A stretch of 64,000 nucleotides of DNA from an uncultured Eubacteriales bacterium (GTDB taxonomy: Bacteria; Bacillota; Clostridia; Lachnospirales; Lachnospiraceae): assembly GCA_900315425.1 (NCBI GenBank), contig OMZA01000001.1, forward strand, positions 1 to 64,000, written 5' to 3'. The stretch's first letter is position 1. The number at the start of each line of letters is the position of its first letter. Below, piece after piece: positions 42,992 through 52,343 of the stretch. The position numbers and the translations under genes were made by a program. Under the pieces are notes generated by a model, which did no database searches, was not told the origin of the DNA, and saw only the letters and a program-made list of their open reading frames with translations.

Positions 42992-43678
42992 TTATCGCTG
43001 GTCTGCCTTTCTAAGACGTTTTTCAAAAAGTCCAAGAAGTATAGTAAGAATCTTTATTAAAACGAAATAAATAATTGCAACTCCGAAGAGAGGCATTGCA
43101 GGTTTGTAAGTTGCAGATTTAATGAAGTCTGCAGCTTTTTGAAGATCCATAAGACCAATATAACCAACGATGGAAGTTTCTTTAACCAGAGTTATGAATT
43201 CATTTCCAAAGGCTGGTAAAATATTTTTGATTGCCTGAGGTATTATGATGTTAATCATTGTTTGAGACTCTGAAAGTCCTAAAGAACGTCCGGCTTCTGT
43301 CTGACCTTTGTCAACAGATAGAATACCACCACGAATTATCTCGGACTGATAAGCACCGGAATTGATTCCAAATGCAATAGCTGCGATAATCCATTTTGGC
43401 CAGAATACCTGAGCAAATATAACGAAATAAATTATGAATAACTGGGTAACACTAGGTGTTCCACGGATGATATCGGTATAAACCTTACCAATTAGATTTA
43501 ATGGTTTGTGTTTAGAAAGCTTACATAAAGCTATAAGTAAACCAATAGCCATACCAATGACTACGGCTAGAAGAGAGATTTTGATTGTCACTCCAAGACC
43601 TTCTAGTAGGAGTTTGTATCGATCTTCTCTAATGAAACATTTAATGAAGGATAATTTAAAATCTTCAAACCAACTCAT
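42992..43678 (-). CDS. Amino-acid ABC transporter permease
   Basis: The 228-residue HisMQ-type permease has about five membrane helices, LLEGLGVTIKISLLAVVIG at the start, the EAA loop EAGRSLGLSESQTMINIIIPQ, and FITLVKETSIVGYIG. It pairs with the ATPase and binding protein to import a polar amino acid; as only one permease gene is present it should act as a homodimer. It is first in the operon; its promoter in the 43679-43858 gap was not clear. Confidence 0.93.
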   Translation of the reverse strand: MSWFEDFKLSFIKCFIREDRYKLLLEGLGVTIKISLLAVVIGMAIGLLIALCKLSKHKPLNLIGKVYTDIIRGTPSVTQLFIIYFVIFAQVFWPKWIIAAIAFGINSGAYQSEIIRGGILSVDKGQTEAGRSLGLSESQTMINIIIPQAIKNILPAFGNEFITLVKETSIVGYIGLMDLQKAADFIKSATYKPAMPLFGVAIIYFVLIKILTILLGLFEKRLRKADQR

Positions 43679-43858
43679 ATCAATCTCCTTTTAGATTAGG
43701 ATATATTTTGTATTTTTATACACATCCATAAGAGTATAACACATTATAAATAAACAACCAATTAAATTTCTCAAGCATTTCTTTGATAATTATATGTATA
43801 TAATTTATAATAAAGGGAAGTGTGTTTTGTAATGGACATGATAAGGAGGTTTTTATAT

Positions 43859-44437
43859 ATGGATATTACGTCGATAGATAAAGAGATTTTAATGTTTATT
43901 CAAACTAATGTTAGATGTAATTTTTTAACTCCCATAATGAAAGCTATTACTTATCTTGGCAATTCAGGTCTTATTTGGATTATTATCACATTGTTATTAC
44001 TTATGTTTAAAAAGACCAGGAAAATAGGTATTTTATCAGCTATTGCTTTGATTGAAAATTTATTGATTTGCAATGTTTTCTTGAAACAAATTATAAAAAG
44101 AATGCGACCATACGATAGATTTAGCGATTTAACAAGGATTATAGCAAAACAATCAGATTACTCATTTCCGTCAGGACACTCGGCAGCAGCCTTTGCCTCG
44201 GCAATGGTTATTTTCAAAAATGGAGACAAGAAGATTGGGATACCGGCTTTGGTGTTGGCAATTTTGATTTCGGCATCCAGGTTATATGTGGGAGTTCATT
44301 ATCCCTCAGATGTAATTGGTGGAATTATTGTAGGTATGGTGTGTAGTTATCTTGCAGAATTCACATTAAAGGGAATTCAAAAGTTATTTAACAAAAAGAC
44401 TGAGGACAAGGAAGTTAGTAAAGAAGGAGAAGAGTAG
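43859..44437 (+). CDS. PAP2-family phosphatase (undecaprenyl-diphosphatase BcrC-like)
   Basis: A 192-residue membrane protein with the three PAP2 motifs: KQIIKRMRPYD, YSFPSGHSAAAF and SRLYVGVHYPSDVIGG. This set matches lipid phosphatases such as undecaprenyl pyrophosphate phosphatase. The start ATG 43859 is set by AAGGAGG at 43845-43850; an earlier frame start at 43820 is discounted. The last 25 residues are charged. It stands just before a pRiA4b ORF-3 gene with a 4-base gap. Confidence 0.88.
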   Translation: MDITSIDKEILMFIQTNVRCNFLTPIMKAITYLGNSGLIWIIITLLLLMFKKTRKIGILSAIALIENLLICNVFLKQIIKRMRPYDRFSDLTRIIAKQSDYSFPSGHSAAAFASAMVIFKNGDKKIGIPALVLAILISASRLYVGVHYPSDVIGGIIVGMVCSYLAEFTLKGIQKLFNKKTEDKEVSKEGEE

Positions 44438-44441
44438 GAGA

Positions 44442-45905
44442 ATGAAAGCTTATAAGATAAAGCTAGAGGTGAAAAATTCCCATCCACCAGTGTGGAGAAG
44501 AGCTATGATACCGGTGGCTTTGACGTTTCATCAGTTGAATATAGTACTTAATAAGATATTAGAACTGGACAAGAAAGATAGGGGTCTTTTTGAGTTCTAT
44601 CACATTAACATTCGTATATGCGAAAAGCCGGACAGAAACATAGATGGGGGCTATGCATATTATGATTCTAAAATGACGCTTATTGAAGCTTACTTTGATT
44701 CACAGAATTGGTTCACCTTTAAGAATAAAGATGTGGCGTGGAGAGTTACCATTGAAGAAGTTGTAAATGATTATAAATATGACTATCCAAGAATTCTTGA
44801 AGATAAACCAGGAGCCTCTACAAAAAATCCTTTGGATGAAAAAGGTATTGGAAAACTCAACAGATATCTTCGAAAAAATCCCATGGAAAAAATTGAATTT
44901 GAAAATGAAACCGGGGATTTTTGGGAGGTTGCAGATATTGATGCCTGGAGAGAATTATATAAATACGCAGTAATTATTAGCGAACAAAAGCCCTGGGAAA
45001 AGGCTGATAAATTAGGTTTTTATTTCCTGGATCACAGTGATATTCCAGGGAAAGAAGATACTTTTATAAGCATTTTAGGAAGTGATAAGGATGCGATAGT
45101 ACTGGCTTTTTATGAGGGAGTTGAGGCATTTAATAAATTGTTTATGCTACCGGAAATGAAGAAGCTTAATATACCCGAAGCCTATGCCATAGGGGAACAA
45201 GAAGCCATGTATCTAAGTTTTGGTAGCAGAACGGATATAGATAATGAGCAATATGAAGTAATTAAAGAGTTAGGATATAGATTTAGAGGTAAGAATCATT
45301 GGATATATTTTTCTAAGGCAAAACCAGGATTTTTCCCAATGATACTTAACAAACATGAAGTGGAAAAAATGACCACATATTTAAAGGAACTAACTGAGGG
45401 ACTGCAGCAGTTTGAAAAACAATCCATTGAATTTAAAGAGCATAATATGCTTTATATAAATCCAAGGGAAGGAAAAGTTGAACCATCAAATTTGCCTTTT
45501 ACAACCTACCAGTATATGCCATTAAAAAGCAATGATAGGAAACTAAAGTTTGCCTTGAGAAGCGTACCGGAGAGCAATGACGAGGTGGAGGCAGATATCA
45601 GATATATTAATGCGCAGGTGGATGATGACAGATATCCTGTTCCTATAAATCCGAGAATATGTATGATAGCAGATAGTTATGGTGGAGAATTATTTGATTT
45701 CTCCATAGCAGGTCCGGATGATGATTCAGGAGTAATGCTCCTAGATATATTGATAGACTTTATTTTTAAAAAGGGAAGACCTAAGACGCTATATGTGTCC
45801 AGCGAGATAGTGGGAAGCATGGTTAAGGAAATATGCGATATTTGCAAAATCAATCTTATTTATAAAAAAAGATTAAAAGTAATAGATAGGCAGATGAATT
45901 TTTAA
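44442..45905 (+). CDS. pRiA4b ORF-3 domain protein with DUF7309/DUF6930-like C-terminus
   Basis: The N-terminal 180 residues (YKIKLEVKNSHPPVWRRAMI, then LTFHQLNIVLNKIL) are the plasmid pRiA4b ORF-3 family, found as passenger protein in some transposons but often chromosomal in Firmicutes. The remainder contains PWEKADKLGFYFLDH and a last domain with YINAQVDDDRYPVPINPRI, which recall DUF7309 and DUF6930. The biochemical function is unknown. No transposase is near. It overlaps the next gene by one base (TAATG), so both are translated together. Confidence 0.7.
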   Translation: MKAYKIKLEVKNSHPPVWRRAMIPVALTFHQLNIVLNKILELDKKDRGLFEFYHINIRICEKPDRNIDGGYAYYDSKMTLIEAYFDSQNWFTFKNKDVAWRVTIEEVVNDYKYDYPRILEDKPGASTKNPLDEKGIGKLNRYLRKNPMEKIEFENETGDFWEVADIDAWRELYKYAVIISEQKPWEKADKLGFYFLDHSDIPGKEDTFISILGSDKDAIVLAFYEGVEAFNKLFMLPEMKKLNIPEAYAIGEQEAMYLSFGSRTDIDNEQYEVIKELGYRFRGKNHWIYFSKAKPGFFPMILNKHEVEKMTTYLKELTEGLQQFEKQSIEFKEHNMLYINPREGKVEPSNLPFTTYQYMPLKSNDRKLKFALRSVPESNDEVEADIRYINAQVDDDRYPVPINPRICMIADSYGGELFDFSIAGPDDDSGVMLLDILIDFIFKKGRPKTLYVSSEIVGSMVKEICDICKINLIYKKRLKVIDRQMNF

Positions 45906-46945
45906 TGAAGACTGAACTTACAACACTTTGTTATATAGAAAAAGATGAAAAATATCTTCTTTTGCATAGAAATAAAAAAGATAAGGATAGAAGTAAAGAT
46001 CTGTGGATAGGTCTGGGAGGACATTTTTTAGAAGGTGAATCTCCGGAAGAATGTGTCCTTAGAGAGGTTAAAGAAGAAAGCGGTTTAACATTAACTAACT
46101 ACAAACTAAGAGGTATAGTTACTTTTAGAGATCCCCAGGGAATTGAGTATATGTTTTTATATTCGGCCACTGAATTTGAAGGAGATATTCCAGATAAGGA
46201 TTACAACGATGAAGGAGAACTTTTCTGGATAGATAAAAATGAAATAATTGGTAAATTGCCTTTATGGGCAGGAGACCAGATTTTTTTGAATCTTTTGATG
46301 AATGAAAAAGAATATTTTTCCTTAAAATTAGACTATAATCATAACAGACGATTAGAAAGAGCAATTTTAAATGGAAAAGAAATGGAACTGTTTGATGAAT
46401 TAGATGAACAGGGGAATCCTACAGGTTTAACTGTGGAAAGAAATGTTGCTCACAGCATTGGAACCTATCACAGAACAGCTCATATCTGGATATTAAGACC
46501 TGATGAAGACAAAGATGACTTTCAGGTGTTACTACAAAAAAGAAGTAAAAACAAGGATTCTTTTCCAGGGTGTTATGATATTTCCAGTGCGGGCCATGTT
46601 CAGGCAGGAGATGAATACGAGATTTCTGCAATACGTGAAATGAAAGAAGAACTGGGAATTACTGCAAAACCAGAAGACTTACAGTATATCGGGCTCCACA
46701 AAGGATTTGAAGATACGCTATGCAGAGGTAAAAGATTTTTTAATAGAGAGTTTGCCAGAGTTTATGTGTATTGTGGTGATGTTAATGATGATGAAATCAA
46801 GATTCAACCGGAAGAAGTGGAATCCGTTATGTGGGTAAGTTATAAGAAATGTTCCAAGATGATTAAGGAAAAAACTATTAAAGAATCCATACCTAAGGAT
46901 GAGTGGAAATTGTTGGGGAATGTGGTACCGGAATTATTTAAATAA
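45905..46945 (+). CDS. Double Nudix hydrolase protein
   Basis: The 346 residues hold two Nudix domains. The first has an intact box, GHFLEGESPEECVLREVKEE plus SGL, in an 8-oxo-dGTPase-like context; the second has GHVQAGDEYEISAIREMKEE plus LGI, where the fifth-position Glu is Asp, and resembles IPP isomerase/YfcD-type Nudix proteins (QKRSKNKDSFPGCYD). Both keep the REXXEE core, so both may be active. Fused double Nudix proteins are rare; substrates cannot be read. The start overlaps the previous stop. Confidence 0.85.
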   Translation: MKTELTTLCYIEKDEKYLLLHRNKKDKDRSKDLWIGLGGHFLEGESPEECVLREVKEESGLTLTNYKLRGIVTFRDPQGIEYMFLYSATEFEGDIPDKDYNDEGELFWIDKNEIIGKLPLWAGDQIFLNLLMNEKEYFSLKLDYNHNRRLERAILNGKEMELFDELDEQGNPTGLTVERNVAHSIGTYHRTAHIWILRPDEDKDDFQVLLQKRSKNKDSFPGCYDISSAGHVQAGDEYEISAIREMKEELGITAKPEDLQYIGLHKGFEDTLCRGKRFFNREFARVYVYCGDVNDDEIKIQPEEVESVMWVSYKKCSKMIKEKTIKESIPKDEWKLLGNVVPELFK

Positions 46946-46997
46946 CCGGCGTTTTATGTTATAGTTAAAAAATCCATGACACAAGGAGTGAAGTGAA

Positions 46998-48278
46998 ATG
47001 ACAATACAAGAAATGGCAAAAACAATGAAATTAGCATCACCATTTATGGCAGCTACTGATGTTTCTGTGAGAAACAGGGCATTACAGGCAGTTGCAGATA
47101 AAATTTTGGAAAAAAAAGATGCTATTATTGAAGCAAATGAAAAAGATTTAGCAAAGGCAAAGGAGGATGGAATACCGGATTCTGTTCAAAAGAGACTTCG
47201 TTTTGGAGATAAGAAAATAAATGATGTTGTTGCTGGAATCAAAGATTTAATAGGTTTAGAGGATCCTGTAGGAAAAGTTCAATTACAAAGAGAATTGGAT
47301 GTGGATTTACTTCTTACAAGAGTATCCTGCCCAATAGGAGTAATAGGCGTTATCTTTGAATCAAGACCAGATGCAATGGTTCAGATTTCAACACTTTGTA
47401 TTAAAAGTGGAAACTGTGCGATTTTAAAGGGCGGAAGCGAAGCTCTTAATACTAACAGAGTGGTTTTTAACATCATTAAAGAAGCAGCAGTTAGAGCCGG
47501 AATCCCTGAGGGTGCATTGTTTCAGGTAGAAGCAAGAGAAGAAATTAATGAACTTTTATCTTGTCATGAATATGTTGATTTGCTGATTCCTAGGGGCTCG
47601 AATTCCTTTGTACAGTATATTATGAATAACACCAAGATACCTGTAATGGGACACGCCGATGGAATTTGTCATATTTATGCTGATAAGTCATTGGACATTG
47701 ACCAAGCGATAAAGGTTATAGTGGATTCAAAGACTCAGTATACATCGGTATGCAATGCAACCGAAACATTACTTGTCCACAAGGATATTGCAAATGAACT
47801 TTTGCCAGAACTTAACAAAGTATTTAAGGAAAAAATGGTAGAAGTAAGAGGAACAAAGGAAGTTAAGGATATTATTGATTGTAATGACGCTACAGAAGAG
47901 GATTTTGCAACAGAATATCTTGATCTTATTATTTCTATAAAAAATGTTAATGACATTGACGAAGCTATTGACCACATTAATAAATACGGATCTCATCATA
48001 CAGATTGTATAGTGACAAAAGATGCAGCCGCTGCAGAAAAATTCATGAATCTCGTGGATTCCGCAGGAGTATATTGGAATTGTTCAACAAGATTTGCAGA
48101 CGGTTACAGATATGGATTTGGTGCGGAAGTTGGCATTAGTACAGGAAAGATTCATGCCAGAGGTCCGGTTGGTCTTGAAGGTTTATGTACCTACAAATAT
48201 AAGCTTGTAGGCCATGGAAATATTGTGGCAGATTATGCAGAGGGTAGAAAACAGTTTAATTTTAAAGACATAAAGTAA
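46998..48278 (+). CDS. proA: Gamma-glutamyl phosphate reductase
   Basis: The 426-residue aldehyde-dehydrogenase-fold enzyme has SCPIGVIGVIFESRPDA, KSGNCAILKGGSEA and the catalytic cysteine in TQYTSVCNATE, characteristic of ProA. It converts gamma-glutamyl phosphate to the semialdehyde in proline synthesis. ProB is not adjacent, so this organism keeps the pathway dispersed. CAAGGAGTG precedes the ATG. Confidence 0.96.
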   Translation: MTIQEMAKTMKLASPFMAATDVSVRNRALQAVADKILEKKDAIIEANEKDLAKAKEDGIPDSVQKRLRFGDKKINDVVAGIKDLIGLEDPVGKVQLQRELDVDLLLTRVSCPIGVIGVIFESRPDAMVQISTLCIKSGNCAILKGGSEALNTNRVVFNIIKEAAVRAGIPEGALFQVEAREEINELLSCHEYVDLLIPRGSNSFVQYIMNNTKIPVMGHADGICHIYADKSLDIDQAIKVIVDSKTQYTSVCNATETLLVHKDIANELLPELNKVFKEKMVEVRGTKEVKDIIDCNDATEEDFATEYLDLIISIKNVNDIDEAIDHINKYGSHHTDCIVTKDAAAAEKFMNLVDSAGVYWNCSTRFADGYRYGFGAEVGISTGKIHARGPVGLEGLCTYKYKLVGHGNIVADYAEGRKQFNFKDIK

Positions 48279-48308
48279 GGTAAAACTAAGAAAGGATGAT
48301 TATACAAA

Positions 48309-50060
48309 ATGAGAAAATTTAAAAGTTTTTACACAACTGCCTTGGCTCTTGTGATGACTTCAGCCATTATTATGACAGGCTGTACATCATCTAAGAGTGA
48401 TTCAAAAAAGAAGGCAACGACTTCTACAGAGGAAAGTAGCGAAAAGGAAACAGAGCAGGAGACAACTGAAAGAGTTCTAGAAACATACGATGAACCAAAA
48501 CTTACAGGAACAGAGGTTCCTCTTAATATCCAGACAGAAGAAAATGTAATTGATGACAAGTACAGAAACTATTACGAAATTTTCGTGGCATCTTTCTGTG
48601 ACAGTGATGGAGATGGAATGGGAGACATTCAAGGTCTTATTAGTAAGCTTGATTATATTAACGATGGAGATCCAACAACAGATGATGATTTAGGATACAA
48701 TGCAATTTGGCTTATGCCAATACATCCTTCGGCTTCATATCATAAATATGATGTAATGGATTATCAAGATATTGATGAAGCTTATGGAACTCTTGATGAT
48801 TACAAGCAACTTGTAGAAGAGTGCCACAAGAGAGGAATTGATCTTATCATCGATTTGGTTATGAATCATTCATCAGTAGCTCATCCATGGTTTAAGGAAG
48901 CAAAGACTTATTTACAGAATCTTCCGGAAGGACAGCAGCCAAATGCAGCTGATTGTAAATATGTAGACTATTATACATTTACAACAGAGCAGGTTAATAA
49001 TAAGTATTATCCGGTGGGATCATCTTCATATTATTATGACGGCGAGTTTTCTCAGATGATGCCGGATTTAAATTTGGACAATCCTGATGTTAGAGCAGAA
49101 TTTGAACAGATTGCAAAATTCTGGTTAGATCTCGGAACTGATGGATTCAGACTTGATGCTGTAAAAGAATATTATTCAGGAGATACAGAGCATAACGTAG
49201 ATGTATTAACATGGTTTAACGGTTATGTTAAAGGGGTAAATCCGGATGCTTACATAGTAGGTGAGACATGGACCGGAGATAACTATGAATACGTAGCAAG
49301 TGGTATGGATAGTGCCTTTGACTTCTTATATTCTCAGAATGCGGGAATGATTCAGATGGTTGTAAATGAAGCCTATACAGGAGAGTTCCTTGCAGACTGC
49401 TATGGAGATAGCGTTGATATGCTTGAAGAGATTAATCCTGATGCTATATTTGCTTCATTTATTGGAAATCATGATATCGACAGAGTAACAGCTATACTTG
49501 GATACAATGAGAATAAGATTAAATTTGCCCATGGTCTTATGGCCTTAATGCCTGGTAATATTTTTGAATATTACGGTGATGAAATCGGAACAGGCGGTTC
49601 AGGTGCTGATGAGAATAAGAGATCAGCTATGAGATGGGTTGCCGACGAAGATGCAGAAGGTATGACAACAGGCCCTTCAGGAATGCAGAAGGATTATGTA
49701 ATTAATAAATTTGGAAGCGTTGAAGAGCAGTTAGCTGATGAGGGTTCAATCCTTAATTATGTAAAGAAAACTATTAAGTTAAGAAATGTATTCCCAGAAA
49801 TTTCAAGGGGAGATATTGATCTTACAATACAAGATGACATTGAAGATGAAGCTATATTTGCAACAATAAGAAAATACAATGATAGTAGCATCATAGTTCT
49901 TGCAAATACATCTTCAGAAGAATTCAAAACTGTAACTTTACCAAGAGATAAATATGGATATACAGATATTGAAGGTGTAGTAACAATTGGAGAGCAGCAG
50001 CCATACCAGTATGACGATACAATTGCTCTTCCACCACAGTCAATTGTAGTATTAAAATAA
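48309..50060 (+). CDS. GH13 alpha-amylase lipoprotein
   Basis: The 583-residue protein is a cell-surface lipoprotein (IIMTGC, Cys25) with a Ser/Glu-rich linker and a GH13 catalytic domain. Visible are YEIFVASFCDSDGDGMGDIQG (calcium/metal loop), the catalytic trio Asp283 (FRLDAV), Glu319 (VGETWTG), Asp389 (GNHDID), and a C-terminal beta domain. It should hydrolyse starch or maltodextrins outside the cell. It shares its neighbourhood with three secreted proteins and an L,D-transpeptidase. Confidence 0.92.
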   Translation: MRKFKSFYTTALALVMTSAIIMTGCTSSKSDSKKKATTSTEESSEKETEQETTERVLETYDEPKLTGTEVPLNIQTEENVIDDKYRNYYEIFVASFCDSDGDGMGDIQGLISKLDYINDGDPTTDDDLGYNAIWLMPIHPSASYHKYDVMDYQDIDEAYGTLDDYKQLVEECHKRGIDLIIDLVMNHSSVAHPWFKEAKTYLQNLPEGQQPNAADCKYVDYYTFTTEQVNNKYYPVGSSSYYYDGEFSQMMPDLNLDNPDVRAEFEQIAKFWLDLGTDGFRLDAVKEYYSGDTEHNVDVLTWFNGYVKGVNPDAYIVGETWTGDNYEYVASGMDSAFDFLYSQNAGMIQMVVNEAYTGEFLADCYGDSVDMLEEINPDAIFASFIGNHDIDRVTAILGYNENKIKFAHGLMALMPGNIFEYYGDEIGTGGSGADENKRSAMRWVADEDAEGMTTGPSGMQKDYVINKFGSVEEQLADEGSILNYVKKTIKLRNVFPEISRGDIDLTIQDDIEDEAIFATIRKYNDSSIIVLANTSSEEFKTVTLPRDKYGYTDIEGVVTIGEQQPYQYDDTIALPPQSIVVLK

Positions 50061-50074
50061 AATTATAAAATTTA

Positions 50075-50108
50075 CGGGGTTGCCGCTAATTGGACAACCC
50101 CGTTTTTA
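50075..50108 (+). terminator. Terminator between convergent genes
   Basis: ACGGGGTTG (50075-50083) pairs with CAACCCCGT (50095-50103), followed by five T. It lies between the amylase gene and the minus-strand gene that ends at 50106; both may use it. Confidence 0.85.
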
Positions 50109-50861
50109 GTTGAGTTTAAAGAAATAGTCTATGAATAATCGAATCTCTTGTATCTTGTAAGCACTTGAAGGAATGCAAAGGATGGCATCGTGTATTTCTT
50201 TGCCACCGGTAGTATTATCTCTTAATTGTACAACGGTATTCTCTAATAAAATGCCATAGGCGGTTTCACCTTTGTTGGTAGTTACATAAATAATTCTGTC
50301 TTGAAGTTGTTGAAGCTGGTCAGTTGTTAAGACTTTGGTAAGGTCCATAACGTCTCCGGTGGAAATCAAATCTTCAAATCTTTCCTGTTTACATGCAATG
50401 ACATCAAATCGTTTCTTTTCCAACAATCCGGTAAATTTGTTATTATCAGTAATTGAATTGTAGTCGTAGTTATAAATAAAGAATTTTTCTGTCTTTTCTT
50501 TGTTGGTACCTGTGTAGGATTTATTATCTTTAAGAGAGTTTAAAAAATCTTTTCTTACGATTTTTTCATCTTCTAATGTAAAACGTATTCCATCCATTAA
50601 GGCAATTGCAGTCACATGAGGTCTGTCTACAGGTCTGCATAAATAAAAGATACAGGACCCAACGGCTATAAGTACTGCCAGGAAGGTTAATAGAGCTTTT
50701 ACTCTGTAATCAAATCGATAGGACATTCTTTCTTTGAAGGGCATATTAGCTATCTCTTCTTCTGTAGGAGTGTCGTTTCTATCATGGTCGTATATTAAAG
50801 AATCCTTTTCTACTTTGTCATCAAATTTAAAATCATAGTCGTTGTTTTTTTTTGTTGCCAT
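50106..50861 (-). CDS. Single-pass membrane protein of unknown function
   Basis: The 251-residue protein has about 55 acidic cytoplasmic residues, one membrane helix (about 56-76), and an external domain of 170 residues. The external part (FDVIACKQERFEDLISTGDV, VMDLTKVLTTDQL) is similar in flavour to a periplasmic-binding-protein fold without the signal sequence, an observation and not an assignment. It starts at ATG 50861 with TAGGAGATT on the minus strand. It lies between the amylase gene and the surface-protein block, but on the other strand. Confidence 0.55.
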   Translation of the reverse strand: MATKKNNDYDFKFDDKVEKDSLIYDHDRNDTPTEEEIANMPFKERMSYRFDYRVKALLTFLAVLIAVGSCIFYLCRPVDRPHVTAIALMDGIRFTLEDEKIVRKDFLNSLKDNKSYTGTNKEKTEKFFIYNYDYNSITDNNKFTGLLEKKRFDVIACKQERFEDLISTGDVMDLTKVLTTDQLQQLQDRIIYVTTNKGETAYGILLENTVVQLRDNTTGGKEIHDAILCIPSSAYKIQEIRLFIDYFFKLN

Positions 50862-51007
50862 AAAAATCTCCTAAATTAAGACATCTTTTTTTGTTGAAAA
50901 TTAATTGAAACATATTTTATCATAGTACACTCTGAATAACAAGAACATATAAAATTTATTAAAATTACACAAAAACATATTCGATTTACAAAAAAATTAT
51001 AAATAAC

Positions 51008-51036
51008 TTGCAAGAAAAAAATAAATATAATATAAT
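51008..51036 (+). promoter_or_regulatory. Promoter of the first surface protein gene
   Basis: TTGCAA (51008-51013), a 17-bp spacer and TATAAT (51031-51036) preceded by TAA. The promoters at 53899 and 55074 have the same layout. Confidence 0.75.
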
Positions 51037-51097
51037 AAGTGTCACAAAAGGCATAACTATGTAATTTTATACAAAAGAAAGGGATGGAATTATAATT

Positions 51098-52165
51098 ATG
51101 AGAAAATCAATGAAGAGATTTGTAGCAGTTGCTCTTACAGCTGTTATGGCAATGGGAATGACAGTTACTTCATTTGCAGAAGAAACAACAACTCCTAAAA
51201 AAGATGACCTTATCGATGTAGTAGGAGCAGATACAATGTTTACAGCTTGTACAGGTATGACAGGTACAGAGTGGACAAACTGGGCACCTGCAGACTCAAG
51301 AAACTTACTTAAAGATACTGCAATATCAGATAGTAATGGTGGAAAGATTAAGAGTTTTGTAGTTACAGTACCTTCTAAAGCAGATGTAGCAGCTCTTGAA
51401 GCAGAAAGAGCAGGTGCAGGATATTCAGGATATCGCTTCGGTGTCACACAGTTTAATGAAGATGTAGTTGGAAGTTATCCAAGAATCTTCTTAGGACGTC
51501 CAGATTTAGGACCAGCAGAAGTAGATCAGAACGGTGGATCATCAGGATACAACTCACAGATCAGACTTACAGATGATTGTATTGGAGATTCTTCATACAA
51601 AGCAACAGTATTCTTTGATGCTAGCACATATGCATTAACAATCTTCAAAGGAACATCAGCTGATGATTTCACAGAAGAGAACAAACTTGATTATTTAGTT
51701 GAATATTTCGGAAATGATGATGCAGGTGTAACATGGGCTACTCCTAAAGAAATCAGCGGTTTAACAATTCAGGCATATGCTGATAAGTATGTAAAACAAG
51801 ATAAGGACCAAAGAATTAAAGATATTGCAAAAATTGGAATTTCAACATCAGATAAGATTCCTGATCTTGCAAAGCTTGATAGTGACCTCGCTTCACTTGT
51901 TATGACAAAGAAATCAGAGGCAGCTGAGACAACTGAGCAGACAGGAACTGCTTCAACATCATCTAGTTCTTCAGCTTCATCATCAAGCACAGGCACAGGC
52001 ACAAGTACAAGCTCAGGCACAACAGCTTCATCAGGAAATGCAACAACAACAGCAGCAAACGCTTCTACAAAAACAGGTGATAGTGCTCCAATCGCATTAT
52101 TCGGTGGATTAATGGTAGCAGTTGCAGTAGTAGCAGTTGCAGCTAGAAAGAGAAGCGAAGCTTAA
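51098..52165 (+). CDS. Secreted cell-wall-anchored protein with sorting signal-like C-terminus
   Basis: The 355-residue protein has a signal peptide cut after SFA (25-27), a globular region of about 240 residues with acidic and aromatic residues (VGADTMFTACTGMTGTEW, then YPRIFLGRPDLGPAE), a 65-residue Ser/Thr/Gly linker, and a C-terminus TKTGD (324-328), hydrophobic helix and RKR tail, as in sortase substrates. It lacks the SPKTG Pro but is otherwise alike. Beyond a generic carbohydrate-binding resemblance, no domain is recognised. RBS AAAGGGATGG is before ATG 51098. Confidence 0.7.
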   Translation: MRKSMKRFVAVALTAVMAMGMTVTSFAEETTTPKKDDLIDVVGADTMFTACTGMTGTEWTNWAPADSRNLLKDTAISDSNGGKIKSFVVTVPSKADVAALEAERAGAGYSGYRFGVTQFNEDVVGSYPRIFLGRPDLGPAEVDQNGGSSGYNSQIRLTDDCIGDSSYKATVFFDASTYALTIFKGTSADDFTEENKLDYLVEYFGNDDAGVTWATPKEISGLTIQAYADKYVKQDKDQRIKDIAKIGISTSDKIPDLAKLDSDLASLVMTKKSEAAETTEQTGTASTSSSSSASSSSTGTGTSTSSGTTASSGNATTTAANASTKTGDSAPIALFGGLMVAVAVVAVAARKRSEA

Positions 52166-52196
52166 TCAGCAATATAAAAATATATGTTAACTATAG

Positions 52197-52229
52197 GCGC
52201 AACGGATGTTTCCGTTGCGCTTTCTTTTT
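52197..52229 (+). terminator. Rho-independent terminator
   Basis: GCGCAACGG (52197-52205) pairs with CCGTTGCGC (52212-52220) around ATGTTT, followed by TTTCTTTTT. Confidence 0.9.
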
Positions 52230-52260
52230 ATTTGATTAAATATAAAAATTTGTCAAAAGG

Positions 52261-52289
52261 TTGCTTATTTTATTGAATTATTATATAAA
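52261..52289 (+). promoter_or_regulatory. Promoter of the L,D-transpeptidase gene
   Basis: TTGCTT (52261-52266), a 17-bp spacer and TATAAA (52284-52289), about 55 bases before ATG 52344. Confidence 0.6.
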
Positions 52290-52343
52290 TATAGTTGTGT
52301 TTAAAAAAGAATTAACTATATGAATAGAAAGGTCGCAAATTAA

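Noticed and set aside
44442-45905. Mobile element because of the pRiA4b ORF-3 domain
   Set aside because: No transposase, terminal repeats or target duplication are seen; the domain is common on chromosomes.
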